NCBI RefSeq assembly: GCF_900324475.1
Contig: NZ_LT992502.1
Coordinates: 2,480,001-2,544,000, forward strand
DNA from: Enterobacter bugandensis
GTDB taxonomy: Bacteria > Pseudomonadota > Gammaproteobacteria > Enterobacterales > Enterobacteriaceae
Direction of reading: 5' to 3'
DNA: 64,000 bases
The notes beneath the pieces are model-generated. The model saw only the letters and a program-made list of their open reading frames with translations. It had not been told where the DNA came from and made no database searches. Position numbers and translations under genes: made by a program. Shown here one piece after another: positions 51,807 to 60,513 of this stretch (position 1 is its first letter; the number at the start of each line of letters is the position of its first letter).

Positions 51807-52904
51807 TTAGATGTCAGTGCCTGAGAGCTGCTTCAGACGTTCCAGGCTGATCCATTCGCCTTTGTCTGTGAACATATCAGCCAGGTCGATTTCACCCGTG
51901 CGGAAAAGACGGCCACGCTCGGCACCCAGAACTTGATCCTGCCTTTGAGCTGACTGACGCGCGAGCCATTCCAGATACGAGGTTTTCCCCGGTACCTGTC
52001 CATCCATGCTGGCACGAGTGCCCTCGTCCATCTCGTCGATATCAATGCCGAGTTCGCGCCAGGACTTGAGAATTAGGGTTTCAGTAGAACGACAGCAGAA
52101 ATGAATTTTCCCGGGTCCCTGCAGGTAAGGCACCTTATGCCCGACCGGTTTGTTATCCAGGGTGTAGCGCAGCAGGTCACGAATAATGCAGTCGTGGCTG
52201 GTTTTATTGTCCAGTGTGGACAGCCACTGCTTACCTTTCACGATATCGCTGTTGGCACTTGTGAAGCTGTTGCGTGCTGTTGCAGCCAGATGATTCACAG
52301 CTGTTTTAGCGATGCTGGCGGCGTTTGCCCTGCTCATCTGCAGCGCGCCATCGCGATAGTCTTTGTTGGCGTGACCACGAACATTTCGCGCGATAGTTTC
52401 TACCGTGTCGCCGGCAAGATAACCCCTGCGGACGGCGTTCACGATACGCGCCAGCCTGTCCGATTCCAAATTATCCGCCCACTCACTCAGCAGCCGCCCC
52501 TGAAAGGGCTGCGCCATCGCCGCGGCATACACCATATCGGCGGTGATGCCCTGCAGCGGATAGTGAGACAGGACATGTGAAGGAAGAAGGGAGTCGAACA
52601 GGCTCATCTGATAACTGACCTCGTTCTTTGCCAGCGCCACCAGCTCACTCTCAAGCCCTGCCTGCATGGTAGCTATGGCCTGATGGTTAAGATCGCGTAC
52701 GCTGCCCAGTAAACTCTGTAGGCGATTAACGGTGAAGCTCTCCGGCGGCAATCTGTCCAGCGCATCCAGTAACCGCGCCGAAAGATCAGAGTCCGTCTCA
52801 TTAAGCAACTTCACCATCCGGTTTGCCACGCCGGTGGCGTAGCGGCTTAACCAGACGGAATGTGCGATCGATTCATCACGCAGGCTTTCGTTGATGGTGG
52901 GCAT
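51807..52904 (-). CDS. phage head morphogenesis protein (MuF/SPP1 gp7-like)
   Basis: 365 aa. The MuF domain is in the C-terminal half: SRANAASIAKTAVNHLAATA, LDNKTSHDCIIRD and HFCCRSTETLIL hold its conserved Cys/His residues. A minor head protein that binds the portal and may be ejected with DNA. It lies two bases from the portal gene, the usual order. Confidence 0.85.
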   Translation of the reverse strand: MPTINESLRDESIAHSVWLSRYATGVANRMVKLLNETDSDLSARLLDALDRLPPESFTVNRLQSLLGSVRDLNHQAIATMQAGLESELVALAKNEVSYQMSLFDSLLPSHVLSHYPLQGITADMVYAAAMAQPFQGRLLSEWADNLESDRLARIVNAVRRGYLAGDTVETIARNVRGHANKDYRDGALQMSRANAASIAKTAVNHLAATARNSFTSANSDIVKGKQWLSTLDNKTSHDCIIRDLLRYTLDNKPVGHKVPYLQGPGKIHFCCRSTETLILKSWRELGIDIDEMDEGTRASMDGQVPGKTSYLEWLARQSAQRQDQVLGAERGRLFRTGEIDLADMFTDKGEWISLERLKQLSGTDI

Positions 52905-52905
52905 A

Positions 52906-54294
52906 TCAGCCCCCCGTCAACGTTGGTGCCTGATTGCGAAGCGCATCAATAACCTCGTCCGGGCTATCCGCTGGGTCGATAAGATCAAGCTTCTGCAGTG
53001 CGCGAATCATATCGCTATCTCGCAGCGCACCGGACTGCCAGGCGTTGACGATTGCCGTCACCATACCCGACTCGGCAACCTTAGCAATGAATTCCTGGTT
53101 AATCGTGTAGCTCGTCGATTCGCCCTTGATACCCAGGTATTTCGCACACCATCCCAGCGCCAGCGTATAGGCCTCAGAAACGTTTGAGACGCAGATACCG
53201 AGCACCGATGTTGATGATGTTTGCTCACCGCTCGCCTGCGTCGCAGTCTTCGCCGTGGCGTTCTGCTCAATCAGTCGGGCGCCCAGCTGCACCATGTAAT
53301 CGCGTTTACTGTCCATGGCCTCTTTAGCCAGCATGTTGGGCTGCGCCTGGGCGTAACCAAACGAGCCTTCTTTGGGAAGCAAAAGCGGTGATCGGGAACC
53401 AATTTTTACGCCTTTCTTCTCGAGGTGGTCGCGCCAGTTGGTATCGAGCCCTGTCATATACGGCTGCACCTGGCCACAGAACCACACGCTGTCTTCATAG
53501 TCAGCACTGTTACGGTAATGACCGTGGTTTATTTCCACCAGCGCAGCCAGCGGAGAGTCATCGATAGTGGGATCGTTGTTCTGGGCGCCGACAAAGGTAA
53601 ACGGAATTTCATCCCAGTAGTCCTTTCCTTTGGGCTTAGGATGATATTCGCTGTCGACGGTGTAGGTTCCGCTTGCTGTGCCACCTGCCCGGCGCCATAC
53701 GCGGCATATGAACCTCCCTTCTTCCAGCGCCAGCTCGCGGTACTGGATTTCATCCTTGTAAGAGTAACCATCCGGCTCTTCTACGCATTCGCGCAGCACC
53801 ACCAGCACCAGTTGATCGCGCCCGTTAATTCGCTTTGTTCGCCAGTTGATAATGTTCTCTGCCGGATAGCGGAGAATGATCGCCTCATCGGAGGCTTCAG
53901 CGTAATCGACGTAAATGCCCTCTCGCGCAACCTCCAGCACGTTCTCTGCCACCAGTTGCGACTGCTGATAGATGCTGGTACCGGCTCCGTCAGCATTGTC
54001 CAACAGGTACTTAAGCTTCTCCGGACCGTTAAACGTGGGGTCCTTGCGATACGCCATCCCAAGCATGCCGATCTTCGTATTGCCGGCAATGGCGTAGAAC
54101 ACCGCTCGGCTCAGATAATCTTCGTTGCGTTTGCGGTTACGCGTGGATTTATCGGTTGGGTCGAGATAAGGCAGATATTTATTACCCGCCGCCTTTACGG
54201 CCTCAGCTCCTTTGCAGAAGTCCCTGTATTTCCGCCAGGCAGCAGAAGCCGCCCGGTGTTCTGGTCGAACCCAGGTGATATCGTCGTTTGCCAT
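52906..54294 (-). CDS. phage portal protein (DUF4055)
   Basis: 462 aa. VRPEHRAASAAWRKYRDFC, DETIINWRTK-type centre, and the late QNATAKTATQASGEQTSSTS tunnel-loop segment place it with DUF4055 portals. Forms the dodecameric gate for DNA packaging. It overlaps nothing; the TerL stop is two bases before its start. Confidence 0.88.
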   Translation of the reverse strand: MANDDITWVRPEHRAASAAWRKYRDFCKGAEAVKAAGNKYLPYLDPTDKSTRNRKRNEDYLSRAVFYAIAGNTKIGMLGMAYRKDPTFNGPEKLKYLLDNADGAGTSIYQQSQLVAENVLEVAREGIYVDYAEASDEAIILRYPAENIINWRTKRINGRDQLVLVVLRECVEEPDGYSYKDEIQYRELALEEGRFICRVWRRAGGTASGTYTVDSEYHPKPKGKDYWDEIPFTFVGAQNNDPTIDDSPLAALVEINHGHYRNSADYEDSVWFCGQVQPYMTGLDTNWRDHLEKKGVKIGSRSPLLLPKEGSFGYAQAQPNMLAKEAMDSKRDYMVQLGARLIEQNATAKTATQASGEQTSSTSVLGICVSNVSEAYTLALGWCAKYLGIKGESTSYTINQEFIAKVAESGMVTAIVNAWQSGALRDSDMIRALQKLDLIDPADSPDEVIDALRNQAPTLTGG

Positions 54295-54295
54295 A

Positions 54296-55603
54296 TCAGA
54301 AAGTTGTGTCCATTGTGATTGAGTATGCCGGCTTCACGATCGGATAATCCTTCACGATGAAGTACCCACCAGCATCATTGGGGTGATCGTTATCTGCTGA
54401 TTTATCCGGTTCTCCATTGGCCGCCCAGATTTGCTGTTCGAGGCTTTCGGTATAAACCGGGCAGTTCTGGACGTTCACCAGATAGCGGCGTTCGCCGTTG
54501 GCGTTACAGAACATGGCGTTCATCGAGTTGATACGGTCCTTAACCGGCGGGTTGGCATCATCAACAATGACGCTGAATCCGGCATCGTTGAGCTGAGCAA
54601 TATCGGTCTTGCTGGCGTTCTGCGATTTGCGTGAGTCACCAGAGGCATCCGGATAGATGTAAATCTCCCGGCTTTTAACGTATCGGCCATCCTCGTAGCG
54701 CCAGAACTCTTCCTGGATACGCTTAATCATCGCTGGCGTATCGTAGACCTTCACCAGCTCACGGACCGCGCGCGGCAGGCCATTACGCTTAACGTGAACA
54801 ATCGCGGCCATTTTTCCCACGTTGAAGTCCATACCAATGAACAGCGGATCCCCGTCCTGAATCTCGTCAGAACAGTTATTCAGCTTACGGTTAAAGGTGT
54901 GGTAAATGGTTCCGCTATTGAGGTTTGTGAACTTCCCGCGCAGATAGGCCTGAATCAGTTCATCAGGGTAAGAACTCAGCAGCGATGGGATGTAATCAGG
55001 CGGCAGATTCTTCGCATTGTCAAACGTGCTGGCCTGAATCAGGCCATACAATGCGGCAAGCTCTGGCTTTTCACGTACCGCCTTCACGAACTGCTGGTAG
55101 ACGAACTTGAACCCTTCTGGCGTGGTCGTGACGTCAATACCGTTACGCAGACCATCAACCTTGTAACGCATACGAGCAATGATTTTTCGCCACGCCTGCT
55201 GCGCTTTGGCAGCCGCCATGACGTCCAGCTCATCCACCATCGCGTTACCGATTTTGAAACCAACTATCGAGCCGGGCTTCTCCATCGAGCGGCAGATTGT
55301 CGTCCCGCGATAACGCCGTCCCTCGTAGAAGTGAACCTCTTTGTTCCCCTCATTGATTTTCACGCTCAGCCCCCAGTCGAAGGCCACCTCTTCAATCGTC
55401 GGGTAGAAGATGTCACGAATCTGCGGGTATGTCGGCGCGAAGTAACCTTGGTTAATCTTCGGATGCTCCCACATCCCTTTGCAGATGCCGCCACAACCCA
55501 CCCATGTCTTACCGGAACCGAACCCGGCAACGTAGGCTTTGAATTTGTGCTGCATCGCGAGGAACCGCGCCTGAGGAATGTTAAGTGTCGGGCTGATCCC
55601 CAT
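54296..55603 (-). CDS. terminase large subunit
   Basis: 435 aa. N-terminal ATPase with Walker A GFGSGKT (27-33) and Walker B-type AMVDELDVM; C-terminal RNase H-like nuclease with FIGMDFNVGKMA and later acidic residues (YIYPDASGDS). Cuts and packages DNA, probably by a headful mechanism given the P22/ES18-like head genes. ATG at 55603 has GAGGG 7 bases upstream. It overlaps the small-subunit gene. Confidence 0.9.
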   Translation of the reverse strand: MGISPTLNIPQARFLAMQHKFKAYVAGFGSGKTWVGCGGICKGMWEHPKINQGYFAPTYPQIRDIFYPTIEEVAFDWGLSVKINEGNKEVHFYEGRRYRGTTICRSMEKPGSIVGFKIGNAMVDELDVMAAAKAQQAWRKIIARMRYKVDGLRNGIDVTTTPEGFKFVYQQFVKAVREKPELAALYGLIQASTFDNAKNLPPDYIPSLLSSYPDELIQAYLRGKFTNLNSGTIYHTFNRKLNNCSDEIQDGDPLFIGMDFNVGKMAAIVHVKRNGLPRAVRELVKVYDTPAMIKRIQEEFWRYEDGRYVKSREIYIYPDASGDSRKSQNASKTDIAQLNDAGFSVIVDDANPPVKDRINSMNAMFCNANGERRYLVNVQNCPVYTESLEQQIWAANGEPDKSADNDHPNDAGGYFIVKDYPIVKPAYSITMDTTF

Positions 55604-56573
55604 CGTCTGCCCTCGCATCCACTACGTTGATATTGATCTGCACTGGGGTTGGTTCATCGTCCTCACTATCACCCGCCAGCTCTTTACGGAGTTTCTCGAC
55701 CTCAAGCTGCCGGCGCTCGATTTCAATCCGCTGCAGGCGCTGCGCGAACTCGCTATCGGCCAGGCCGAGTCGTTTCATTACCGCTTCGAACATTCTTTCG
55801 CGGCTGATTGCGGTTATCTCGACGCCATTCTTGCCGACCTTCACGCCGGAGTATGCGAGCCGTGAGACTTGAGGGAGTTTCCGGGTGTCCGGGAAGTAAG
55901 GATGGCCAATACCATCGCCGTTGCAGCGCGGGCATTCAGGGTTAGGCTCTCTGTTGTGGTCGTAACCATAGCCGCCAGTATCCTGCGGCAGCTTGGCACC
56001 TTCCCGCCCCTCGACTTTTGCCGTTTCCTCATCAAACTCAACTGCATCGCGCCACTGGTAGTGATGGCCAAAGCCCCAGCAGTAACGGCATGCACCGCGT
56101 CGATATTGTGAAAGCTGGTTTGCATCGAAGGTGGCGAGCTGCCACATCTGCGCAAGGACTTCATCGGCACTGCCAAGCGTGCGCGCAATGGAGGCTTTCT
56201 GCTGCTGCGCAATGGCTTGCGCAACTGAAGTTTTCTGAAGGAGTTGATAGCCGATTTGTTCAGCAGATTTTTTACTGTAGCCAGCCCGGATACCTGCCTG
56301 TGTGGCATTGCCATCCTTCAGGTACTCCGCGACAAATAAGCGCTGCTGAGCAGTAAGTCCATCATCATCCACCAGCTCTTTTGCGCTTTGTTCTTTCTGC
56401 GCAGTGCGCACTTTTTTTAGCGCAGGTTTTTGCGCAGTAGGCTTTTTAATGTATCGGCGCGCAGTCGCGTAATTCAGTCCCTGCGCTTCACACCATTCTT
56501 TCGGTGATACGCCTGTTTTGGCATGTTCGGACAGGAACCGTTGCTGAAGCTCGCCCCAGTCCGGTTTTGCCAT
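55581..56573 (-). CDS. terminase small subunit with zinc-finger insert
   Basis: 330 aa. An N-terminal HTH-like region (KTGVSPKEWCEAQGLNYATA), a terminase_2-type second helix set (LTAQQRLFVAEYLKDGNATQ), and an insert with CRYCWGFG and CPRCNGDG that looks like a zinc site. It recognises the pac site. The ATG at 56573 has AAGGA 6-7 bases before it; the GTG six codons earlier is less likely. It overlaps TerL by 23 bp. Confidence 0.85.
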   Translation of the reverse strand: MAKPDWGELQQRFLSEHAKTGVSPKEWCEAQGLNYATARRYIKKPTAQKPALKKVRTAQKEQSAKELVDDDGLTAQQRLFVAEYLKDGNATQAGIRAGYSKKSAEQIGYQLLQKTSVAQAIAQQQKASIARTLGSADEVLAQMWQLATFDANQLSQYRRGACRYCWGFGHHYQWRDAVEFDEETAKVEGREGAKLPQDTGGYGYDHNREPNPECPRCNGDGIGHPYFPDTRKLPQVSRLAYSGVKVGKNGVEITAISRERMFEAVMKRLGLADSEFAQRLQRIEIERRQLEVEKLRKELAGDSEDDEPTPVQININVVDARADDGDQPDT

Positions 56574-56610
56574 ATTTTTTCCTTGCGTCACTCACTGTCA
56601 AATAGCAATA

Positions 56611-56632
56611 AAAAAGGCCGCATTAGCGACCT
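56611..56632 (-). terminator. terminator-like hairpin before terminase genes
   Basis: On the minus strand AAGGTCGCTAATGCGGCCTT followed by a T-tract. The stem is imperfect. It lies 19 bp after the small gene at 56651. Confidence 0.55.
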
Positions 56633-56650
56633 TGTTTTGTGAAGTTACGA

Positions 56651-56824
56651 TTAAAGGAGTTTGATTTTGACCTCGTACCCTTCAAGACCTGTCATCGCTT
56701 CACGAGCGATAAACTCAATTTCGGAAACTTCATGGCCTGTTTTTTTTCGTAACTCTGAAATTTTTTTTGATATTAGGGCAGAAATTTCTTCTTCTGCCTT
56801 GTGCGTCAGTTCTTCAATTTTCAT
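56651..56824 (-). CDS. small phage protein (57 aa) upstream of terminase
   Basis: Charged, mostly helical protein starting MKIEELTHKAEEEISALISK and ending YEVKIKLL. The ATG at 56824 has GAGG 5-6 bases before it, while an upstream start would lack one. No family recognised; followed by a terminator-like hairpin. Confidence 0.6.
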   Translation of the reverse strand: MKIEELTHKAEEEISALISKKISELRKKTGHEVSEIEFIAREAMTGLEGYEVKIKLL

Positions 56825-57790
56825 TATTACCTCTTTTGGCCGTTTACTATTTCCATTATCAAGTAAGGCGACAGCCATAGATGAGCTGCCTTTAACCTAA
56901 CTGTATGTAAATAGTAGACTACCTGTGTTACAGATGCTGAATGGGCTAACGTTCAGCTTGTCCCCTATGGGGTCCCCAGCGTCAGTGATGCCCCAAATAA
57001 TGATAAAAAAAGCTCCTTCATCATTACAAGAGCTTTTGCCATATGGTGCAGGATGCCTCCTGGTGAATCGTCTCTTAGCCCCCGTAACCCCGCAGCCTCA
57101 TTTGGTCAAAATTGGCGCATGACAAGACGAACAATCAGACACATCCCTGCCACTATGAACAGGGCCAAGTCAAAACCTTCCGCTAAAGTGAAGCCAGCTA
57201 TAAATGATTGCCGTTTCCGCCTGAGATTGATAGAGCAGGATGAGGGGCTTCACGTTATTGCATTTAAAAGTGCATTTAATTTGCAATATCTGGGTCAGAT
57301 GTTATTTTGCCAAAGCCTTAGAGCAAGAAGCACATAAGCATAACAAAAGATTCGACTAATACTTGCCCCGTATCAGGGGCATTTTTTATGGCCGAACGCA
57401 GTTCAACCCATTCCTTTTAGTGTGTGTAATTTTGAGTGAAATCTAATCTCCTTATAGGGGATATTAGGTAGAACATATGCAACATGTAAGAACTATCAAA
57501 GATTGTCAGCCTGAGGAAATTCCTAATACTTTTCGCTTACGCTTGTTGATTATTGGTTAACTGCCAGGCTATCCAAGACTCAGATGCGGAGAATGCCAAC
57601 TCCAGGGAATCATCGATAAAAAGAGCATGTGAAACTGAGACTCCTGTAGCCCTCCTTGTGGGGGCTTTTTTTGGAATTGATGCGCTTCGCTTGTGAAATA
57701 TTGAGTCTTTTCTAGAATTTAAAGGTGCTTTGCTATGTCAGGTAAAAGCCGTCGTTAAGAAATACCCGTGTGCTCAAGGATGAGCCATCC
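56825..57790. other. 966-bp gap with plus-strand terminators and mini-ORFs
   Basis: The space between terminase and lysis genes has no strong gene. It holds two plus-strand terminators (57364-57387, GCCCC...GGGGC with ATTTTTT; 57648-57672, AGCCCTCC...GGGGGCT with seven T), a possible plus-strand 72-aa ORF at 57119-57337 that ends before the first terminator, and a 27-codon ORF at 57477-57560 before the second. Plus-strand transcripts would run against the late operon. Confidence 0.5.
57119..57337 (+). CDS. possible 72-aa plus-strand ORF
   Basis: Basic protein (MTRRTIRHIPATMNRAKS at the start, GLHVIAFKSAFNLQYLGQML later) with no recognised family and no good ribosome site. Its stop lies 27 bp before a plus-strand terminator, which is the main reason to list it. 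Could be a degraded gene. Confidence 0.25.
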   Translation: MTRRTIRHIPATMNRAKSKPSAKVKPAINDCRFRLRLIEQDEGLHVIAFKSAFNLQYLGQMLFCQSLRARST

Positions 57791-58309
57791 CTAGTTTTTC
57801 CTTTCCAGCTCTATCTGCCGTATACCAGCCAGGTTATTGTTGCCCTTCTCAATCACGGCCAGCAGCGGCTTAATCCAGAGCACAGCCTGGCAGTACGTTA
57901 TTGAGCCGGCGGTAGCGGTACTATCATCGGCTGCGTCAGGTCCGTCGGTATCGGCGTGCATTGCGCTGGAACGTAAACGGTACGTGTATTCGAGCAGCCC
58001 ACCAGCAATGTCAGCAGGAACAGGCAGATTACAGGTTTTTTCACGACGGAGAATCTCATGGTATTCGATTACGGTTTCTTCGGTGCTGTTGTCGATGAGG
58101 GAGTTAAGCCTATTGGCATGTTCCGCAACCTGATTGAATCGATTGAAGTTGAATGCTTGAGTGGCGATCACCTGCCCCTGCAAAGTGTTGTCACTTCGCA
58201 GAACGTTATTATCGCTCTGAAGTTTACTGGCGACCGAGCAACTCTTAACGAGGGCGATCGAAAGGCTAGCAACAACGACAACGCTGATAAGACCCGGATT
58301 AATTTTCAT
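57791..58309 (-). CDS. Rz-like i-spanin
   Basis: 172 aa. N-terminal membrane helix (ISVVVVASLSIALVKSCSV), then a long helical periplasmic domain (LQSDNNVLRSDNTLQGQVIA). With Rz1 it fuses inner and outer membranes at the end of lysis. The ATG at 58309 overlaps the lysozyme stop by 4 bases. Rz1 is encoded inside it in another frame. Confidence 0.8.
   Translation of the reverse strand: MKINPGLISVVVVASLSIALVKSCSVASKLQSDNNVLRSDNTLQGQVIATQAFNFNRFNQVAEHANRLNSLIDNSTEETVIEYHEILRREKTCNLPVPADIAGGLLEYTYRLRSSAMHADTDGPDAADDSTATAGSITYCQAVLWIKPLLAVIEKGNNNLAGIRQIELERKN
57898..58059 (-). CDS. Rz1-like o-spanin lipoprotein, nested in Rz
   Basis: 53 aa in a different frame within the Rz gene: MRFSVVKKPVICLFLLTLLV then GC (lipobox LLVGC), followed by a proline-rich tail (VYVPAQCTPIPTDLTQ, VPLPPAQ). 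Signal, lipobox and proline content are exactly those of outer-membrane o-spanins. The start could be the ATG at 58059 or the GTG at 58044. Easily missed because it is short and overlapped. Confidence 0.85.
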   Translation of the reverse strand: MRFSVVKKPVICLFLLTLLVGCSNTRTVYVPAQCTPIPTDLTQPMIVPLPPAQ

Positions 58310-58845
58310 TGGTCCAGTCCCCAGCACGCTAGCGCACTTTCTTGATCGCGACGCTCGACCTGCCCATAGCAGCCATTCTTCTGGCCTTTGGTTAGCCGAC
58401 AATCACGGCCGCCGTCTTTAATCCACCAGCGAATTGCCTCGCATGCCCCGTGGCGGTCACCAGCATTAATGCGCTTATAGAACGTGGACGGGAAGCATTT
58501 ATCCGGCCCGATGTTGTAAGGACAGAAAGATGCGATTCCAGCCTTCTGCGGTTCGGTTAGCGGTACCGAAATATTGCGGTCAACCCATGCCAGAGCCTTA
58601 TTGCGTTCGATAGCATTCACCTGATTGCATTTGGCCTGTGACAATTTCATGCCCTGCACAACCGGTTTACCATCAACCATCGTGGCGCCGCGGCAAATAG
58701 TCCAGATACCACCGCCATCTTTGTACGCCGTAAGGCTGTTACCCTCTTTCTCATTTAGAAACTGATCGAGAATGACTGATGCTGGCGCTCCAGCCAGTAC
58801 CAGCCCCAGAACCGCTGCACTCAGTTTTGCTCTGGATCCCATCAC
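58306..58845 (-). CDS. phage lysozyme (GH24, SAR-type)
   Basis: 179 aa. The N-terminal helix (residues 8-27) is rich in small residues and lacks a cleavage site, as in SAR endolysins that are held in the membrane and released on depolarisation. The catalytic triad fits Glu34-x8-Asp43-x5-Thr49. Cleaves peptidoglycan. ATGA overlaps join it to holin and Rz. Confidence 0.85.
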   Translation of the reverse strand: MMGSRAKLSAAVLGLVLAGAPASVILDQFLNEKEGNSLTAYKDGGGIWTICRGATMVDGKPVVQGMKLSQAKCNQVNAIERNKALAWVDRNISVPLTEPQKAGIASFCPYNIGPDKCFPSTFYKRINAGDRHGACEAIRWWIKDGGRDCRLTKGQKNGCYGQVERRDQESALACWGLDQ

Positions 58846-59144
58846 TCACCTTCCTTTTGTAATGCCTCAACTACCACGCTTGCAGCAGCAGGACGCTCGT
58901 GAAGGGGTTTATCACCAACGCCTTGAAGGTAGTCATTGACCATTTTTGTTCGCTTTTCGTCCTCTCTACGCCTGCGGTTTGCATCAACTCGCCCGTTAAT
59001 GTAGGACGCAAGCGAGATAAGCAGACCAGCAGCGCCAAAGAACATGAACACCATATCCTGAGTGGTAAATCCAATGGCTGAAGCCAGAGCTGCTACCCAC
59101 GCGAAGAACTGTGTGAAGATGTTCCCTGAATCATTCATTTTCAT
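58842..59144 (-). CDS. phage holin
   Basis: 100 aa with two membrane helices (FTQFFAWVAALASAIGFT and MVFMFFGAAGLLISLASYI) and a basic C-terminal tail (NRRRREDEKRTK): class II holin topology. With a SAR endolysin it may act as a pinholin. First gene of the lysis block; its leader carries terminators that Q must override. Confidence 0.82.
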   Translation of the reverse strand: MKMNDSGNIFTQFFAWVAALASAIGFTTQDMVFMFFGAAGLLISLASYINGRVDANRRRREDEKRTKMVNDYLQGVGDKPLHERPAAASVVVEALQKEGE

Positions 59145-59186
59145 GGTCTCTCACCTCGCTTTGTGCGGGTGCTGTTTCTAGAAATA

Positions 59187-59212
59187 AAAAAGGCCGCCGA
59201 ACGGCAGCCTTA
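59187..59212 (-). terminator. late-leader terminator 1
   Basis: On the minus strand AAGGCTGCCGTTCGGCGGCC followed by six T and then ATT, 43 bp before the holin start. Confidence 0.8.
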
Positions 59213-59558
59213 TGAGGGTTGAAACCTGCTGGAGCTTCCTTCTTCTGAGGAAAGCAAAAAATTAAATAATCCTTAAGAAGAACTATTTAAATCTTTAAAA
59301 CAATTAACCGTTCACATAGTTTTCAGATGTTATCATTTGCGTTAAGTTAAAAGCTTATCCTCATAGGGATATAAGAGATACAAGCGGGTAGCAATGGCAT
59401 TATTAATGCGGAGAAGATTGATGTCGTTCTCCGCACTTTTTAGTGCACTGAGCTAGCTATCAAATGTCCACCAGCCACTATATTAGTGCCAGAAACATGA
59501 TCAGACATTTAGCCCCTCTTGCTCTGCCTCCCCATTCAGAAAATTTGAGTGGATAGAT

Positions 59559-59586
59559 AAAAAAAGCCCGCTCTTTTGAAGCGGGC
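59559..59586 (-). terminator. late-leader terminator 2
   Basis: On the minus strand GCCCGCTTCAAAAGAGCGGGC followed by seven T. Confidence 0.88.
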
Positions 59587-59736
59587 CAATCAGTTGACTA
59601 TTTGTAAGGTAGGTGTGAGTGGGACCTATGCTCAGGAGTGAAACTGTATCGGCTGATTCACTATAGGCTCAGGAGAACCACCAGAGAGGTAGGCACATCT
59701 CACAACTCAAAGCGTAGCAGCAGATTACAAAACCAT

Positions 59737-59764
59737 AAAAAAAGGCCTGCTTTTTATGGCAGGC
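59737..59764 (-). terminator. late-leader terminator 3
   Basis: On the minus strand GCCTGCCATAAAAAGCAGGC followed by seven T. Confidence 0.85.
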
Positions 59765-59958
59765 TCTCAAGGAAATTGAAATTTGTATTGTTGTTGTCAG
59801 GGTGCCGGGTGCCTCCCGGTGACTCTACCCCAGTCAGCAAAGACGCGCGCATACCTGCAGATAGCAGTTGACTGGAACGCCCTTTCGCTTAGAAAAGATT
59901 CACCACAGAAATAATTTACGCGCCATCCATTCCTGTGGTCAATGCTTTATCTATGAAC

Positions 59959-59985
59959 AAAAAAAAGCCTACTCAAAGAGTAGGC
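59959..59985 (-). terminator. late-leader terminator 4
   Basis: On the minus strand GCCTACTCTTTGAGTAGGC followed by eight T, a perfect 8-bp stem. A second dyad, CTAACAGC...GCTGTTAG (59995-60016), lies just upstream on the transcript. Confidence 0.9.
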
Positions 59986-60129
59986 AATCTGAGACTAACA
60001 GCATGCACGCTGTTAGTGAAAAGCACTAAGTACAAGCACTTCCATATCCATTCCACCGGATACTTAGAAGAGTAGTTCGAAAAGGATGAAGTGCAATAAA
60101 TACAGTGCAATAACGTGCGATTAATCTTT

Positions 60130-60321
60130 TTAGCTAATTGGTGGAGAAAGTGGGCCGGAGAGAACTTCCGCTTCTCCGTTATCGCAGAGGGGATCTCCCT
60201 GCGTCAGATGCCAGACACCAGTTATAGTCTGGCCAGTTTCAAGATCCTCGGTTACACCATTGGTGTAGTAGGCAACCTGAATCCTGCCGTTGTGCTGTAT
60301 CCAGTAGAAACCTTCTTCCAT
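60130..60321 (-). CDS. small phage protein (63 aa) downstream of Q
   Basis: MEEGFYWIQHNGRIQVAYYT then LETGQTITGVWHLTQGD and ending PLSPPIS. The ATG at 60321 has AGGAGGG 4 bases before it, a strong site; the longer frame lacks one. Small proteins with this opening are common in lambdoid phages near Q; function unknown. A run of nine G lies about 40 bp upstream. Confidence 0.7.
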   Translation of the reverse strand: MEEGFYWIQHNGRIQVAYYTNGVTEDLETGQTITGVWHLTQGDPLCDNGEAEVLSGPLSPPIS

Positions 60322-60401
60322 TTTCCCTCCTGCGTGGTTGGGAAAATTATAAGTCAACGCGGGGGGGGGTGGTTTTAGAAATTCTTAAATCGCTATTAAG
60401 C

Positions 60402-60433
60402 AAAAAGCCCCACGGTGTTAACCGCAGGGCTTT
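60402..60433 (-). terminator. late-leader terminator 5
   Basis: On the minus strand AAAGCCCTGCGGTTAACACC then GTGGGGCTTTTTGC, about 80 bp after the Q stop codon. Confidence 0.85.
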
Positions 60434-60513
60434 AAACGAAGGCAATAACCCATCGTTAGAGCAAAATTACCACAGATTCGGGAAAAGTAAATAGCTCACG
60501 ATAAATTCATGCC

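Larger units (their letters stand above)
59145..60129. other. late leader without large genes
   Basis: Between holin and the 63-aa gene no convincing coding sequence was found. It holds four minus-strand terminators (separate entries), the dyad at 59995-60016, and one plus-strand hairpin with T-tract at 59407-59440 (TGCGGAGAA...TTCTCCGCA then CTTTTT) that could end a short plus-strand RNA. Confidence 0.55.

Noticed and set aside
54794..55630. 278-codon plus-strand frame opposite the large terminase
   Set aside because: No family-like motifs or ribosome site; the minus strand holds Walker A and nuclease motifs.
59407..59443. Plus-strand hairpin with T-tract as the end of a named sRNA
   Set aside because: The hairpin is real, but no convincing promoter or similarity to a known RNA was found upstream.
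59638..59871. 77-codon plus-strand frame in the late leader
   Set aside because: Crosses a terminator hairpin, has no ribosome site and low-complexity basic composition.
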